Positions 28,685 through 37,294 of a DNA stretch of 58,741 bases are shown here, in pieces. Both the position numbers and the translations under genes were made by a program. Positions within the stretch are counted from its first letter, which is position 1. Every line of letters starts with the position of its first letter. This DNA comes from Planctomycetales bacterium. GTDB lineage: Bacteria; Planctomycetota; Planctomycetia; Pirellulales; Lacipirellulaceae. The stretch covers positions 1-58,741 of the forward strand of contig JAGQOW010000015.1 of NCBI GenBank assembly GCA_020427155.1, given 5' to 3'. The notes beneath the pieces are model-generated. The model was not told the origin of the DNA, searched no databases, and saw only the letters and a list, made by a program, of their open reading frames with translations.

Positions 28685-29985
28685 GCCTGTTCCTTATTGG
28701 TGGCCTCGATGACGGAGGCATCGTGTTTGCCGTTGTCGTGAAAGAAGAGGTAAAACACGACCAAGATTGCTCCGGCCATGATTGCGGGGGCCATCCAGAT
28801 CTTTTCCCAGTCGGCAACGCCATTAGTCGTGTTCATCACTACATGGGCGAAGAAGAGCTTCGCTCCCAGCCCAAGGCCGAGCCCCTGGGTCACAAGAACG
28901 AGAAAACCTTGGGCTTGGTTGCGAATATCTGGAGGGGACTTCTGGTCTACGTAGATCATTCCCGTGACGAAGAAGAAATCGTAGCAAATGCCGTGAAGCA
29001 GGACTCCTGCCAATACCATCCAGAAGATCTTGTCTTCAGCTGCAATCGCGAACAGCCCGTAGCGAGCGACCCAAGCCAGCATGCCGATGGCAAGCATCTT
29101 CTTCACTCCGAGTCGGACAAAAAACCAGGGCATGATGAGCATGAAAAGGACTTCCGACATCTGTCCGAAGCTCATGGTAAAAGTTGCACTGCCGTTCACT
29201 AGTGCTTCGGAAGACTGGACATAGTTCCTGGCTTGAGCGTAATAGCCGGCTAAGGGAATACATATGAGGAAGGAGCAAAAGATAAAGACGGAATAGGCAG
29301 GGTGCTTCAGCAGTCGCAAGGAATCGAGTCCGAGGATTTGTCCAAAGGTAAGCTTTTTGCCCGTTGCGATAGGAGGCGTGTGGGGGAGAGTGAAGCTGTA
29401 GAGGCCAAGAAGGATTGCAGCACCTCCGGCCAAGTAGAATTGAGCAGCCGATTCATCCTTGCCTGCAAGAAAGCTCACGGCAATGTTCCCCACGATCCAA
29501 CCGATTGTTCCCAGCACTCGAATGCTAGGAAACTCCTTTTCCTGGTTTTCCAAGTTACGGAAAGAAATGCTCGTCGTAAGACCAAGAGTTGGCATGTAAC
29601 AGAGCATGTGAGCAAACAGCAAGAGAATAAAGGGCTGTTTGTAAGCAGGCAGGTCATGCAGAACTAAGTTGTAAAACAGGCTGGCATCTTCGGGCGCGGG
29701 ATCAAGCTGGAATGCTTTTGCGGCAAAAGGAGCAGAGATGATCAGTACACCGCCTAAAAGGTGCAATGTGGCCAGGACGCGTTCAGTAGAAAAGAACCGA
29801 TCGGCAATCATTCCTAAGAAGAAGGGAGCAAAGATCGCAGCCAGGGGGCCTACTGTATAGGCTGCCCCGGTTACGGCGCTCATGTCCGAGCGATTGATGA
29901 ACCCTGTCATCGAGACATACCATGCTCCCCAGACGAAGAACTGGAGGAACATCATCACCGAAAGTCGAAAGCGTACGCTACCCAC
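28681..29985 (-). CDS. MFS transporter, nucleoside:H+ symporter type
   Basis: 434 aa with about 12 membrane helices. The N-terminus RLSVMMFLQFFVWGAWYVSMTGF and the loop GMIADRFFSTERVLATLHLLGG fit the Nuc_H_symport branch of the major facilitator superfamily (NupG/XapB-like), which moves nucleosides or, in many planctomycete and Bacteroidetes relatives, sugars across the inner membrane. It sits between a sugar isomerase gene (15 bp upstream) and an oxidoreductase gene (4-base overlap), so a sugar or amino-sugar substrate is more likely than a nucleoside. That assignment is by context only. Confidence 0.9.
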   Translation of the reverse strand: MGSVRFRLSVMMFLQFFVWGAWYVSMTGFINRSDMSAVTGAAYTVGPLAAIFAPFFLGMIADRFFSTERVLATLHLLGGVLIISAPFAAKAFQLDPAPEDASLFYNLVLHDLPAYKQPFILLLFAHMLCYMPTLGLTTSISFRNLENQEKEFPSIRVLGTIGWIVGNIAVSFLAGKDESAAQFYLAGGAAILLGLYSFTLPHTPPIATGKKLTFGQILGLDSLRLLKHPAYSVFIFCSFLICIPLAGYYAQARNYVQSSEALVNGSATFTMSFGQMSEVLFMLIMPWFFVRLGVKKMLAIGMLAWVARYGLFAIAAEDKIFWMVLAGVLLHGICYDFFFVTGMIYVDQKSPPDIRNQAQGFLVLVTQGLGLGLGAKLFFAHVVMNTTNGVADWEKIWMAPAIMAGAILVVFYLFFHDNGKHDASVIEATNKEQA

Positions 29986-30000
29986 AGGACCAATCCTTTC

Positions 30001-30846
30001 CTACGCACCCGCGCGCTGTTTTAGACTTTTGAGCAATTCCAAAGCTTTGCCGATTTCTGCTTTTTGCCGCGCCGGTTCCTGGGGAATCTCGCGTTCGATA
30101 GTGAGAGGGCCCGTGTAGCCGATCTTGTCAAGCGTTTGCAGATAGGCGGCCATATCGACGGCGCCCTCGCCGAGCGGGACCTCGGCGCCCCAAGTTTCGC
30201 CTGGCTTGTCTGACCAGGTGGCATCTTTGCAGTGAACGCTATGGACGTACGGGCCGATGAGTTCCAGTGCAGTGAGCGGCTCGCCAGCGCCATAGAGAAT
30301 CATGTTCGCCGGATCGAAGTTGACGAAGAGATTGTCGCAGCCGGTGTCTTTGAGGAACTTGACCAGCACGTCAGCCGGCTCTTGGCCCGTTTCAAGATGA
30401 AGCGATTGGCCGTTAGCTGCCAAATAGCGGCAGGCATCGCGAGTGACGTTGAGTACTTCCTGGTAGAGCGACGAGTCGGCATTGTGCGGGACATAGCCCA
30501 GATGCATGCCCACGACGTCGACGCCCAGCAGTTTGGCAAAGTCTGCAATCTCTTTCAGCTCGGCAACCCGCTCGGCACGGGTTTCGGGGGGAACCAGGCC
30601 GATGGTTCGCTCGACGGTAGGAATGTCGGCATAGCTTTCGCCTTCGAAGCCGGCAAAAACGCACGAGATCTCGATGCCGAGGTCTTTAAGCTGTCGGGTG
30701 AATTCGGCAGCGCGTTCGGGAGCGCGCGATTGCTTCTTGGGAGCATGGAGGTGGATTGTTGGGACCCCCAGCTCGTGGGCAACTTCGAGGTGGACGCCCA
30801 GCCCAGCATCGATGCTGGCGAAGACACCTAGCGGCCATTTACTCAT
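30001..30846 (-). CDS. Sugar phosphate isomerase/epimerase (TIM barrel)
   Basis: About 281 aa. The ATG at 30846 (MSKWPLGVFASIDAG) is chosen because GGAG lies 7 nt upstream; an upstream extension is open but unlikely. The pattern GVHLEVAHELGVPTIHLHAP, GVDVVGMHLGYVP, LHLETGQEPADVLVKFL, FVNFDPANMILYG and HSVHCKDATW matches the xylose-isomerase-like TIM barrel family (AP_endonuc_2), which binds a metal through Glu, Asp and His at strand ends. Members isomerise or epimerise sugars, often 3-keto or inositol derivatives made by Gfo/Idh/MocA enzymes. Such an oxidoreductase is encoded on each side of this gene and the transporter gene. Confidence 0.92.
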   Translation of the reverse strand: MSKWPLGVFASIDAGLGVHLEVAHELGVPTIHLHAPKKQSRAPERAAEFTRQLKDLGIEISCVFAGFEGESYADIPTVERTIGLVPPETRAERVAELKEIADFAKLLGVDVVGMHLGYVPHNADSSLYQEVLNVTRDACRYLAANGQSLHLETGQEPADVLVKFLKDTGCDNLFVNFDPANMILYGAGEPLTALELIGPYVHSVHCKDATWSDKPGETWGAEVPLGEGAVDMAAYLQTLDKIGYTGPLTIEREIPQEPARQKAEIGKALELLKSLKQRAGA

Positions 30847-30931
30847 ATTCGACTCCACGCGTTTTCTGAAAGGAGGCTTTGTAGGAAGACTGGTAGGTTT
30901 GCCAGTGCCACCCAAGAGAGAGTTGAAAGGC

Positions 30932-32227
30932 TCAAACTGGTTGGGCCTTTCCGGGGATCGCAACTGCCGGTTCCTCGACATCGACCCAGTCGTATTCGGC
31001 TGGTCCGAGTTGCTTGTCGCTCTGGAAGCACTCGTCCCAGGAAAGTGTCTTGCCCGAGTAGGCGCTCATACGTCCCATGATGGCGATCATAGTGCTGTTG
31101 GTCATGTAGTCGGCGTTGTTGATCGGCTCGCCTTGGCGGATGCTCTCGAATAGCTTTTGGTGTTCGACGCGATACATGCTGGGCTTGGGGCCTTCGTAGC
31201 GCCAGGTCGGTTTGCCTGCGGAGTCGTAGAGCCTGTGCCGTAAGACTTCGGCCTGCCCCTTGGTGCCGAGAACTCGCTCGTCGACATGAGAAGTGCAACC
31301 TTCTTGCTGTCGGCAGGTGAAATAAACGCGCTTGCCTTCGGGATACTCGTAGAACACGGTGAAGTGGTCGAAGATATGGCCGAACTTTTTATCGGTTCGC
31401 TGTTGGCGTCCGCCCAGGGCAGTGGCGCGGATTGGCGCCTGATCGCCCAGGAGCCAGGCGGTTTTGTCGAGACTGTGAATGGCTTGCTCGGTGATATGGT
31501 CGCCTGAAAGCCAGGTGTAGTAGTACCAATTGCGGAGCTGATACTCCATGCGGCTCCACTCGGGCTTGTCGCCCCGATGCCAAAGTAAGCCGGCATTGTA
31601 AGACGACTCGATGGCAACGATATCGCCGATCGCCTTTTCCTCGAGAATTTGTCGCATGGTCTCCTGAACGCCCAAGTCGTACCGCCAGCACAGCCCGGAG
31701 ACGATCGATAAGCCCTTTTCTTTGGCCGCTTGGCAAGAAGCGATTACACTATGGACTCCCGGCGCGTCGACCGCGATGGGTTTTTCGACAAAGCAATGCT
31801 TTCCCTTTTCAACCGCGTAGGCCAAGTGCCGTGGCCGGAAGTGAGGCGTGGCAGTGAGCAGCACGACATCCACCTGGTCAATTACTTTTTGATAAGCGTC
31901 GAAGCCAGAGAAAACGTTCTCTTCGCTAACGACAACTCGGCTGGCAATTTCTTCGTTCTGCTGAAGGCTTTGGAGTGAAGCTTGGGCGCGGTCGAGAAAC
32001 ACGTCGCCGATGGCGGTGAGCTTTGCCTGAGGATCGGCATGGAGGGCATCGATGGCGGCGCCAGTACCGCGACCACCGCTACCGATCAGGCCGATCTTCA
32101 GCATTTCTCCAGAGTCAGCATGGACATTGCCCGGGATAGCGAACGTACCGAGCGCGGCAGTGGCTGCCGCGGAACTCTGGAGGAATCGTCTACGGGTGCT
32201 CGATGCTTCAGATTGACGATCTGACAT
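30932..32227 (-). CDS. Tat-exported Gfo/Idh/MocA oxidoreductase
   Basis: About 431 aa from the ATG at 32227. A twin-arginine signal (STRRRFLQSSAAATAALGTFA) shows that the folded protein, probably with bound NAD(P), is exported to the periplasm. The Rossmann loop is KIGLIGSGGRGTGAAIDAL and the active-site motif is CFVEKPIAVDAPGVHSV. The C-terminal part (SGDHITEQAIHSLDKTAWLLGD) is typical of planctomycete and Bacteroidetes members. Exported enzymes of this family with tightly bound NAD can act as glycosidases or sugar oxidoreductases. It appears to head the five-gene operon ending at 25616, with 85 bp to the next gene. Confidence 0.92.
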   Translation of the reverse strand: MSDRQSEASSTRRRFLQSSAAATAALGTFAIPGNVHADSGEMLKIGLIGSGGRGTGAAIDALHADPQAKLTAIGDVFLDRAQASLQSLQQNEEIASRVVVSEENVFSGFDAYQKVIDQVDVVLLTATPHFRPRHLAYAVEKGKHCFVEKPIAVDAPGVHSVIASCQAAKEKGLSIVSGLCWRYDLGVQETMRQILEEKAIGDIVAIESSYNAGLLWHRGDKPEWSRMEYQLRNWYYYTWLSGDHITEQAIHSLDKTAWLLGDQAPIRATALGGRQQRTDKKFGHIFDHFTVFYEYPEGKRVYFTCRQQEGCTSHVDERVLGTKGQAEVLRHRLYDSAGKPTWRYEGPKPSMYRVEHQKLFESIRQGEPINNADYMTNSTMIAIMGRMSAYSGKTLSWDECFQSDKQLGPAEYDWVDVEEPAVAIPGKAQPV

Positions 32228-32760
32228 GGTCTTTTGCCTACGAGAAATGTGGTTTGAGACTTCACTACGAGTAGGGCAATCGGTTGCTTCAAGAGCTACG
32301 ATTCTCGAAGAATGCATCGTAGCTGAGTGAAGTGGCAATCGCAAGCAGCAGACTGGCCCTGGTCAGCGGGCGACCATGCGAAACTGGGGCAGAAAAAGCC
32401 AGCTTTCGAGTCCTCGCTTTGAACGTGTCGCGACTTCAGAGTGAGAACAAAGCGATTGCGGCACAGTGGTAATCTCCAACATCTGATGTTTCGAGGTTGG
32501 CACTAATTGATCCTCGCGCCTTGAATGAAGTCAGTGCCCCCGCCGGAAACTCGTTCCTCCCCAGTAAAAATCCGTTTCCGGCCGGGGAGCATTCGCGGCA
32601 CATGGATCAATAGAGTAGTTGAACCGTCCCCGCCGCGCCTTGGACGCAGCGACGGCGAGTGGCTACGATGGAACCGGCCAGGCTCGGCAGAGCCAACTGA
32701 TTTGCATGATGTTTGAGTTCTACGGAGCAAAAGCGGCTCTTGGGGAAGGTGTATTTGAGG
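32228..32760. other. Divergent intergenic region, no gene seen
   Basis: About 530 bp between two divergent genes, so it should hold promoters for both. I see an inverted pair CTCCCC/GGGGAG around 32555-32590 but no terminator-like T-run and no convincing -35/-10 pair. Short frames on both strands here have poor composition. Confidence 0.4.
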
Positions 32761-33972
32761 ATGCGTTTTTTGGGCGAAACAAATTGGCACTCTGCAAGTG
32801 GTTGCTTGGCTTTGCTGGTAGCGCTATTGGCTGGGCGGTCGTTCGCAAATGAGCCACCTGCGGAGGCGGGGCCAGGGCTATTGACTGCAGTGCCCGCCGA
32901 GGGGCGTTTTGTGCAAACCGACCAAGGGGTGATGGTTCCCTACGAACGGACGATCCCCGGTACCGATGTGTCGATCGGATTGACGCCGATCGCGGCAGGG
33001 ACGGTGAGCTTGGGCAGTCCTGAGTCGGAAGCCGGGCGCCGGGCCGACGAGGGGCCCGTTCGTCAGGTCGAAGTTGAAGCCTTTTGGATAGGACAGTACG
33101 AAATTACTTGGGCCCAGTACAAAGAGTTTATGAAGCTATGCAACGTGTTCGGTCGGTTCAATGATTTGGGCATTCGGCAGATCACCGAAGAGAACGAGGT
33201 GGATGCGATTTCGGCTCCTTCGAATCTCTACGACCCAAGTTTTACTTTTCAGAGTGGCGAAGACCCCCGGCTGCCGGCAGTGTCGATGAGCCAGTACTCG
33301 GCCAAGCAATTCACTAAGTGGCTCAGCAAACTGACCGGGGAATTTTACCGGTTGCCGACCGAAGCGGAGTGGGAGTATGCGTGTCGGGCGGGGACAAAGT
33401 CGGCCTACTCGTTTGGCGACGACCCGACAAGGCTCGACGACTATGCGTGGCACACCGATAACTCCGACTGGGAAGCACATCCGGTGGGAGAGAAGAAGCC
33501 CAACGCTTGGGGCCTGTACGACATGCACGGGAACGTCGCGGAATGGGTCTTAGACCAGTACGATGCCGAGCACTACGCGAGCTTGCGAGGGCCGAAGGTG
33601 ACAGCCGCGGAAGCGATTTGCTGGCCGACGCAGCTTTACCCGCGGGTTCTGCGGGGAGGTTCTTGGGATCATGCGGCGGTGGATTGCCGGAGTGCGGCAC
33701 GGGGGCAATCGAGTGACGATGAGTGGCGGAGTTACGACCCCAATAGCCCCCAGAGCCCGTGGTGGTTTGCTAGCGACGAATCGCAGGTGGTCGGTTTCCG
33801 AATTGTTCGTCCCCTGCGACCGCCGCCGGCAGAGGAGCGGACAAAGTACTGGGATGCCGACCTGGAGGTGATCGAGCGGGTAGTCCGACTTCGCATCGAA
33901 GAGGAAGGTCGCGGCAACCGAGGAATCGTCGATCCGTCGTTGCCAGACGCTATCAAAGATCTTGGCGAATGA
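32761..33972 (+). CDS. FGE-sulfatase/SUMF1-domain protein, likely non-catalytic
   Basis: About 403 aa if started at the ATG at 32761; the frame also opens upstream at a TTG at 32713. The N-terminus (CLALLVALLAGRSFA) looks like a signal peptide. The SUMF1 fold is clear: VSLGSPESEAGRRADEGPVRQVEVEAFWIGQYEITWAQYKEFM, RLPTEAEWEYACRAGT, NAWGLYDMHGNVAEWV, VLRGGSWDHAAVDCRSAARG and VGFRIVRP. True formylglycine-generating enzymes have two close Cys in the GGSW region; here the first is replaced (WDHAAVDC keeps only the second), so sulfatase activation is unlikely. Planctomycetes use this fold widely in exported proteins of unknown role. The sialate O-acetylesterase follows by 111 bp. Confidence 0.85.
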   Translation: MRFLGETNWHSASGCLALLVALLAGRSFANEPPAEAGPGLLTAVPAEGRFVQTDQGVMVPYERTIPGTDVSIGLTPIAAGTVSLGSPESEAGRRADEGPVRQVEVEAFWIGQYEITWAQYKEFMKLCNVFGRFNDLGIRQITEENEVDAISAPSNLYDPSFTFQSGEDPRLPAVSMSQYSAKQFTKWLSKLTGEFYRLPTEAEWEYACRAGTKSAYSFGDDPTRLDDYAWHTDNSDWEAHPVGEKKPNAWGLYDMHGNVAEWVLDQYDAEHYASLRGPKVTAAEAICWPTQLYPRVLRGGSWDHAAVDCRSAARGQSSDDEWRSYDPNSPQSPWWFASDESQVVGFRIVRPLRPPPAEERTKYWDADLEVIERVVRLRIEEEGRGNRGIVDPSLPDAIKDLGE

Positions 33973-34083
33973 TTGATAGGTCTTTGCCGGAAAAATCCTA
34001 TGAAAACTGTCGAGGGTGTAATAGGATAAGCAGGACGTTTGGTGGGATCTCTGAGTGGACTAACTTGAGGGCTTGCTTTTCCT

Positions 34084-35637
34084 ATGTCAAATCTCAAAAA
34101 GGCACGATTGCCATTGGCATTGTTGACGGTGTTTTGGACGGTATTACCTTGTTTTGCTGATGTCAAACTCCCCGCCCTGCTGAGCGATCACATGGTGCTA
34201 CAGCGGGAGAAGCCGGTTCCGATCTGGGGTACGGCCGAGCCTGGAGAGAAGATCATCGTTGCGATTGCAGGTCAGACGCATGAGACTCAGGCAGACGATC
34301 AAGGCAAGTGGCGAGTCGCTCTGACGCCGCTGTCGGTGGGCGAACCGCTGACGCTCGTCGTTGAGGGGAACAATCGCTTGGAGGTGAAGAATATTCTGGT
34401 CGGCGAGGTTTGGATTTGCTCGGGGCAATCAAATATGCAGTGGTCGCTCAGCGCATCGAAGGATGCCGACCTGGAACTGCTGACGGCCAAGAATCCGCAG
34501 ATTCGGTTGTTGACTGTGAATCCTCTGGGTACTCAGACCCCGCAGGAAGATTTTGAAGGCCAATGGCAAGCTTGTACCCCCGAGATAGCCAAAGACTTTT
34601 CGGGAGTAGGCTACTTCTTTGGTGAGCTGTTGCAGGAGACCCTGAATGTTCCTGTGGGGTTGATCGACAATGCCTGGGGAGGATCGGCTTGCGAGGCGTG
34701 GATTCGTAGAGACCTGCTGGAAGCAGATCCGATTTATCAACCGTTGATGGAGCGGTGGAAGGCCACCGAAGCAAGATACGATTCTGGCGAGGCGAAGGCC
34801 GAGTACGACAAAGCGATTGCCGACTGGGAACAGAATAAGAAGGAAGGCAAAGATCCGGGACGCCGGCCAGCCTCGCCCGATGGCGCAATGACGGGAAATC
34901 ATCGACCGGCGAATATTTACAACTCCCGCATCGTGCCGCTGGTCCCGTATGCGATTCGAGGAGCGATTTGGTACCAGGGAGAAAGCAACGCCGCTCGGGC
35001 CTACCAGTATCGGGAGATGTTCCCGCTGATGATCCAAAACTGGCGCGACGTATGGGGCCAGGGAGACTTCCCGTTCTACTGGGTCCAACTGGCTGATTTC
35101 AAAGCAGAGAATCCCGAGCCCGTGGAAAGCGACTGGGCCGAGCTGCGCGAGGCTCAGACCATGACGCTTGATCGGCTGACGAATACCGGTCAGGCGGTCA
35201 TCACAGACATTGGTGAAGGGAACGACATTCATCCGGTGAATAAGCTTGATGTGGGGCGTCGGCTTGCGCGTTGGGCATTGGCACGAGACTATGCTGTTGA
35301 GGTTGCTTGCGAGAGTCCACGCTTTGAATCGATGGCCCCAACGGACGGCAAGCTGACGGTAACGTTCCGCTCGTGTGGCTCGGGGCTGCATGTGTTCGAT
35401 CACTCAGAGATCAAGGGTTTTGCGATTGCGGGCGAAGACAAGAAGTGGGTCTGGGCCGAGGCGAAGTTGATTTCGCCGACGCAAGTGGAGGTTTGGAGCG
35501 AATCGGTGCCGGCGCCCGTGGCGGTGCGTTATGCCTGGGCAGACAATCCTGTCTGCAATCTTATGAGCAAAGAGCGGCTACCGGTGACTCCTTTCCGTAG
35601 CGACGATTGGCCTGGCGTGACTGCCGAAGCGCGCTAG
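34084..35637 (+). CDS. Sialate O-acetylesterase
   Basis: 517 aa with a signal peptide (ARLPLALLTVFWTVLPCFA). The N-terminal beta domain (KLPALLSDHMVLQREKPVPIWGTAEPGEKI) and the SGNH hydrolase motifs match the SASA family: block I VWICSGQSNMQW with the catalytic Ser, AIWYQGESNA, and a C-terminal NDIHPVNKLDVGRRLA with the catalytic His. These enzymes remove O-acetyl groups from sialic acids or, in many environmental bacteria, from acetylated xylan and other glycans, outside the cytoplasm. A Lys/Glu-rich insertion lies at about residues 225-265. It supports a glycan-degradation role for this region. Confidence 0.92.
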   Translation: MSNLKKARLPLALLTVFWTVLPCFADVKLPALLSDHMVLQREKPVPIWGTAEPGEKIIVAIAGQTHETQADDQGKWRVALTPLSVGEPLTLVVEGNNRLEVKNILVGEVWICSGQSNMQWSLSASKDADLELLTAKNPQIRLLTVNPLGTQTPQEDFEGQWQACTPEIAKDFSGVGYFFGELLQETLNVPVGLIDNAWGGSACEAWIRRDLLEADPIYQPLMERWKATEARYDSGEAKAEYDKAIADWEQNKKEGKDPGRRPASPDGAMTGNHRPANIYNSRIVPLVPYAIRGAIWYQGESNAARAYQYREMFPLMIQNWRDVWGQGDFPFYWVQLADFKAENPEPVESDWAELREAQTMTLDRLTNTGQAVITDIGEGNDIHPVNKLDVGRRLARWALARDYAVEVACESPRFESMAPTDGKLTVTFRSCGSGLHVFDHSEIKGFAIAGEDKKWVWAEAKLISPTQVEVWSESVPAPVAVRYAWADNPVCNLMSKERLPVTPFRSDDWPGVTAEAR

Positions 35638-35677
35638 GCATGTGCGCACTAGTTTTAAGAGGAAAGAACGCATAGCG

Positions 35678-36622
35678 ATGGAAGCTGGCGAGCGCCATTT
35701 TGGCGATGATTTGGCAAGTGCCGTCGAGCGCAGCGGCAACCCCGTTGTGGTGGGATTGGATCCGAGGTGGGAGCAACTTCCGGCTGGTTTCACCAGTTCG
35801 GCCGGGGACAGCATTTCCAAACGCGCCGAAGCTTACTTGCAGTTCTGCAAGGAGGTGATTGACGTGGTCGCGCCGCTGGTGCCCGCTGTGAAGCCTCAGG
35901 CAGCGTTCTTTGAGGAGTGTGGCGCCGCCGGCATGACCGCATTGGCCGAGGTCATCGCCTATGCGCGGAGCCGCGGCCTGCTGATCATCTTTGATGGCAA
36001 GCGAAACGACATCGGTTCGACGGCCGAGGCGTATGCGCGGGGTATTCTGGGCCGCGATGGCCAGAGCGGTTGGGAAGCCGATGCGGTTACCGTCAGCCCG
36101 TATCTGGGAGCGGATAGCGTGGTACCGTTTGTCGAAGTCGCCAAAGGTCGCGGCGCTGGTTTGTTTGTGCTGGTCAAAACATCGAACCCTGGCAGCCATA
36201 TGTTGCAGGATCAGCTGGTGGGGCAGCGGCCACTTTATCGACAAGTGGCCGAATACGTGGAAACGTTGTCCGAGGATACCGTAGGAAAAAGGGGTTATGG
36301 CATTGTGGGGGCTGTAGTTGGAGCGACTTATCCCAAGCAGCTTGCCGAGCTGCGTACTGCGATGCCGCAAACGTGGTTCCTGGTGCCAGGGTTTGGCAGC
36401 CAGGGAGGGACGGCTGAGGATGTAGCGGCCGCCTTCGATCAGCGGGGCCTGGGAGCGGTGGTCAACAATTCCCGGGGAATCATTTTCGCCCATAATCGCT
36501 CCCCGTATCGCGAGCGGTTTGGCGATGCAGGTTGGCAAACCGCGGTCGAGGCTGCTACACGAGAAATGATCGCTCAGCTTCGTGCTGAAACGGCTGCTGG
36601 AAAACTTCGAGCACAACCATAG
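35678..36622 (+). CDS. pyrF: Orotidine 5'-phosphate decarboxylase
   Basis: About 314 aa from the ATG at 35678 (MEAGERHFGDDL). It decarboxylates OMP to UMP in the last step of pyrimidine synthesis. Motifs are VVVGLDPRWEQLP, VPAVKPQAAFFEECG, and IIFDGKRNDIGSTAEAY, the catalytic Lys/Asp loop, as well as LVPGFGSQGGTAEDV at the phosphate-binding end. The length and motif spelling fit the longer type 2 (PyrF2-like) subfamily seen in actinobacteria and planctomycetes. An upstream GTG at 35642 would add 12 residues without support. It follows the acetylesterase by 40 bp, but its function is unrelated. Confidence 0.96.
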   Translation: MEAGERHFGDDLASAVERSGNPVVVGLDPRWEQLPAGFTSSAGDSISKRAEAYLQFCKEVIDVVAPLVPAVKPQAAFFEECGAAGMTALAEVIAYARSRGLLIIFDGKRNDIGSTAEAYARGILGRDGQSGWEADAVTVSPYLGADSVVPFVEVAKGRGAGLFVLVKTSNPGSHMLQDQLVGQRPLYRQVAEYVETLSEDTVGKRGYGIVGAVVGATYPKQLAELRTAMPQTWFLVPGFGSQGGTAEDVAAAFDQRGLGAVVNNSRGIIFAHNRSPYRERFGDAGWQTAVEAATREMIAQLRAETAAGKLRAQP

Positions 36623-36683
36623 TGTCGTTGGCTAGATCATTCAAGGACCGGCGGCTACCGAGGCATCGGTGTGCGGCTCGCAT

Positions 36684-37235
36684 TCAGTTGAGGCCGGGGT
36701 CTTTAGGCACCTGATCGGGTCGTAATCCTGGAACGAGGATATTGAGGCCGATACGGCTGGTCATGCGTTTCCAGAGAGTTTGGTAATCAGAAAAAATGTC
36801 TTCGATGACGGCATCGGTGGTCAGCCAGCCGCCCGCCCTCAATTCGCCGTCAAGTTGTCCTTCTCCCCAACCGGCGTGCCCGCTGTAGATTCTCCAATGG
36901 TCCTGCTCGTTGTCGAGCAAGTTGTGAAAGCTGCTTTCCTTGGCCGAGACGAATAAGCCGGGCAGGATTTCTTGATCGGCGTGAGAGCTGGCAGTGTGTA
37001 CGGCTAGCAAAGGGCCAGGAACCGGGCCACCCGAGTAGATGGGGCGGTCAGACGAACAAGGCTGATGGTCGAGGATTTCGCAGACTTCGCGTACAGACTG
37101 TTGGCTGGGCCGATTGAGTATGACGCCCAGCGCGCCTTGGGGTTCGTGCTGGATGATGAGCACGACGGTTTGAACAAAATTTGGGTCGCGAAGTTGGGGC
37201 GCAGCAACCAGAAGCTTTCCCGATAGTGATTCCAT
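36684..37235 (-). CDS. YqgE/AlgH family protein
   Basis: About 183 aa from the ATG at 37235 (MESLSGKLLVAAPQLRDPNF), where family members normally start. Family signatures are LIIQHEPQGALGVILNRPS, YSGGPVPG and GHAGWGEGQLDGEL. The protein is small and cytoplasmic; AlgH was linked to alginate regulation in Pseudomonas, but the general biochemical role is unknown. It lies on the minus strand after trpE with a 59-bp gap between their coding regions and could be co-transcribed with it. It converges with pyrF. Confidence 0.93.
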   Translation of the reverse strand: MESLSGKLLVAAPQLRDPNFVQTVVLIIQHEPQGALGVILNRPSQQSVREVCEILDHQPCSSDRPIYSGGPVPGPLLAVHTASSHADQEILPGLFVSAKESSFHNLLDNEQDHWRIYSGHAGWGEGQLDGELRAGGWLTTDAVIEDIFSDYQTLWKRMTSRIGLNILVPGLRPDQVPKDPGLN

Positions 37236-37294
37236 GGAGGTCAAGTGGGATTCGGGCTCAGGATGGGAAAACACGTGTGGAATGTTTGCTCGAC

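Noticed and set aside
32503..32790. 95-aa minus-strand open frame in the divergent region
   Set aside because: No ribosome binding site, poor composition and overlap with the start of the FGE-like gene.
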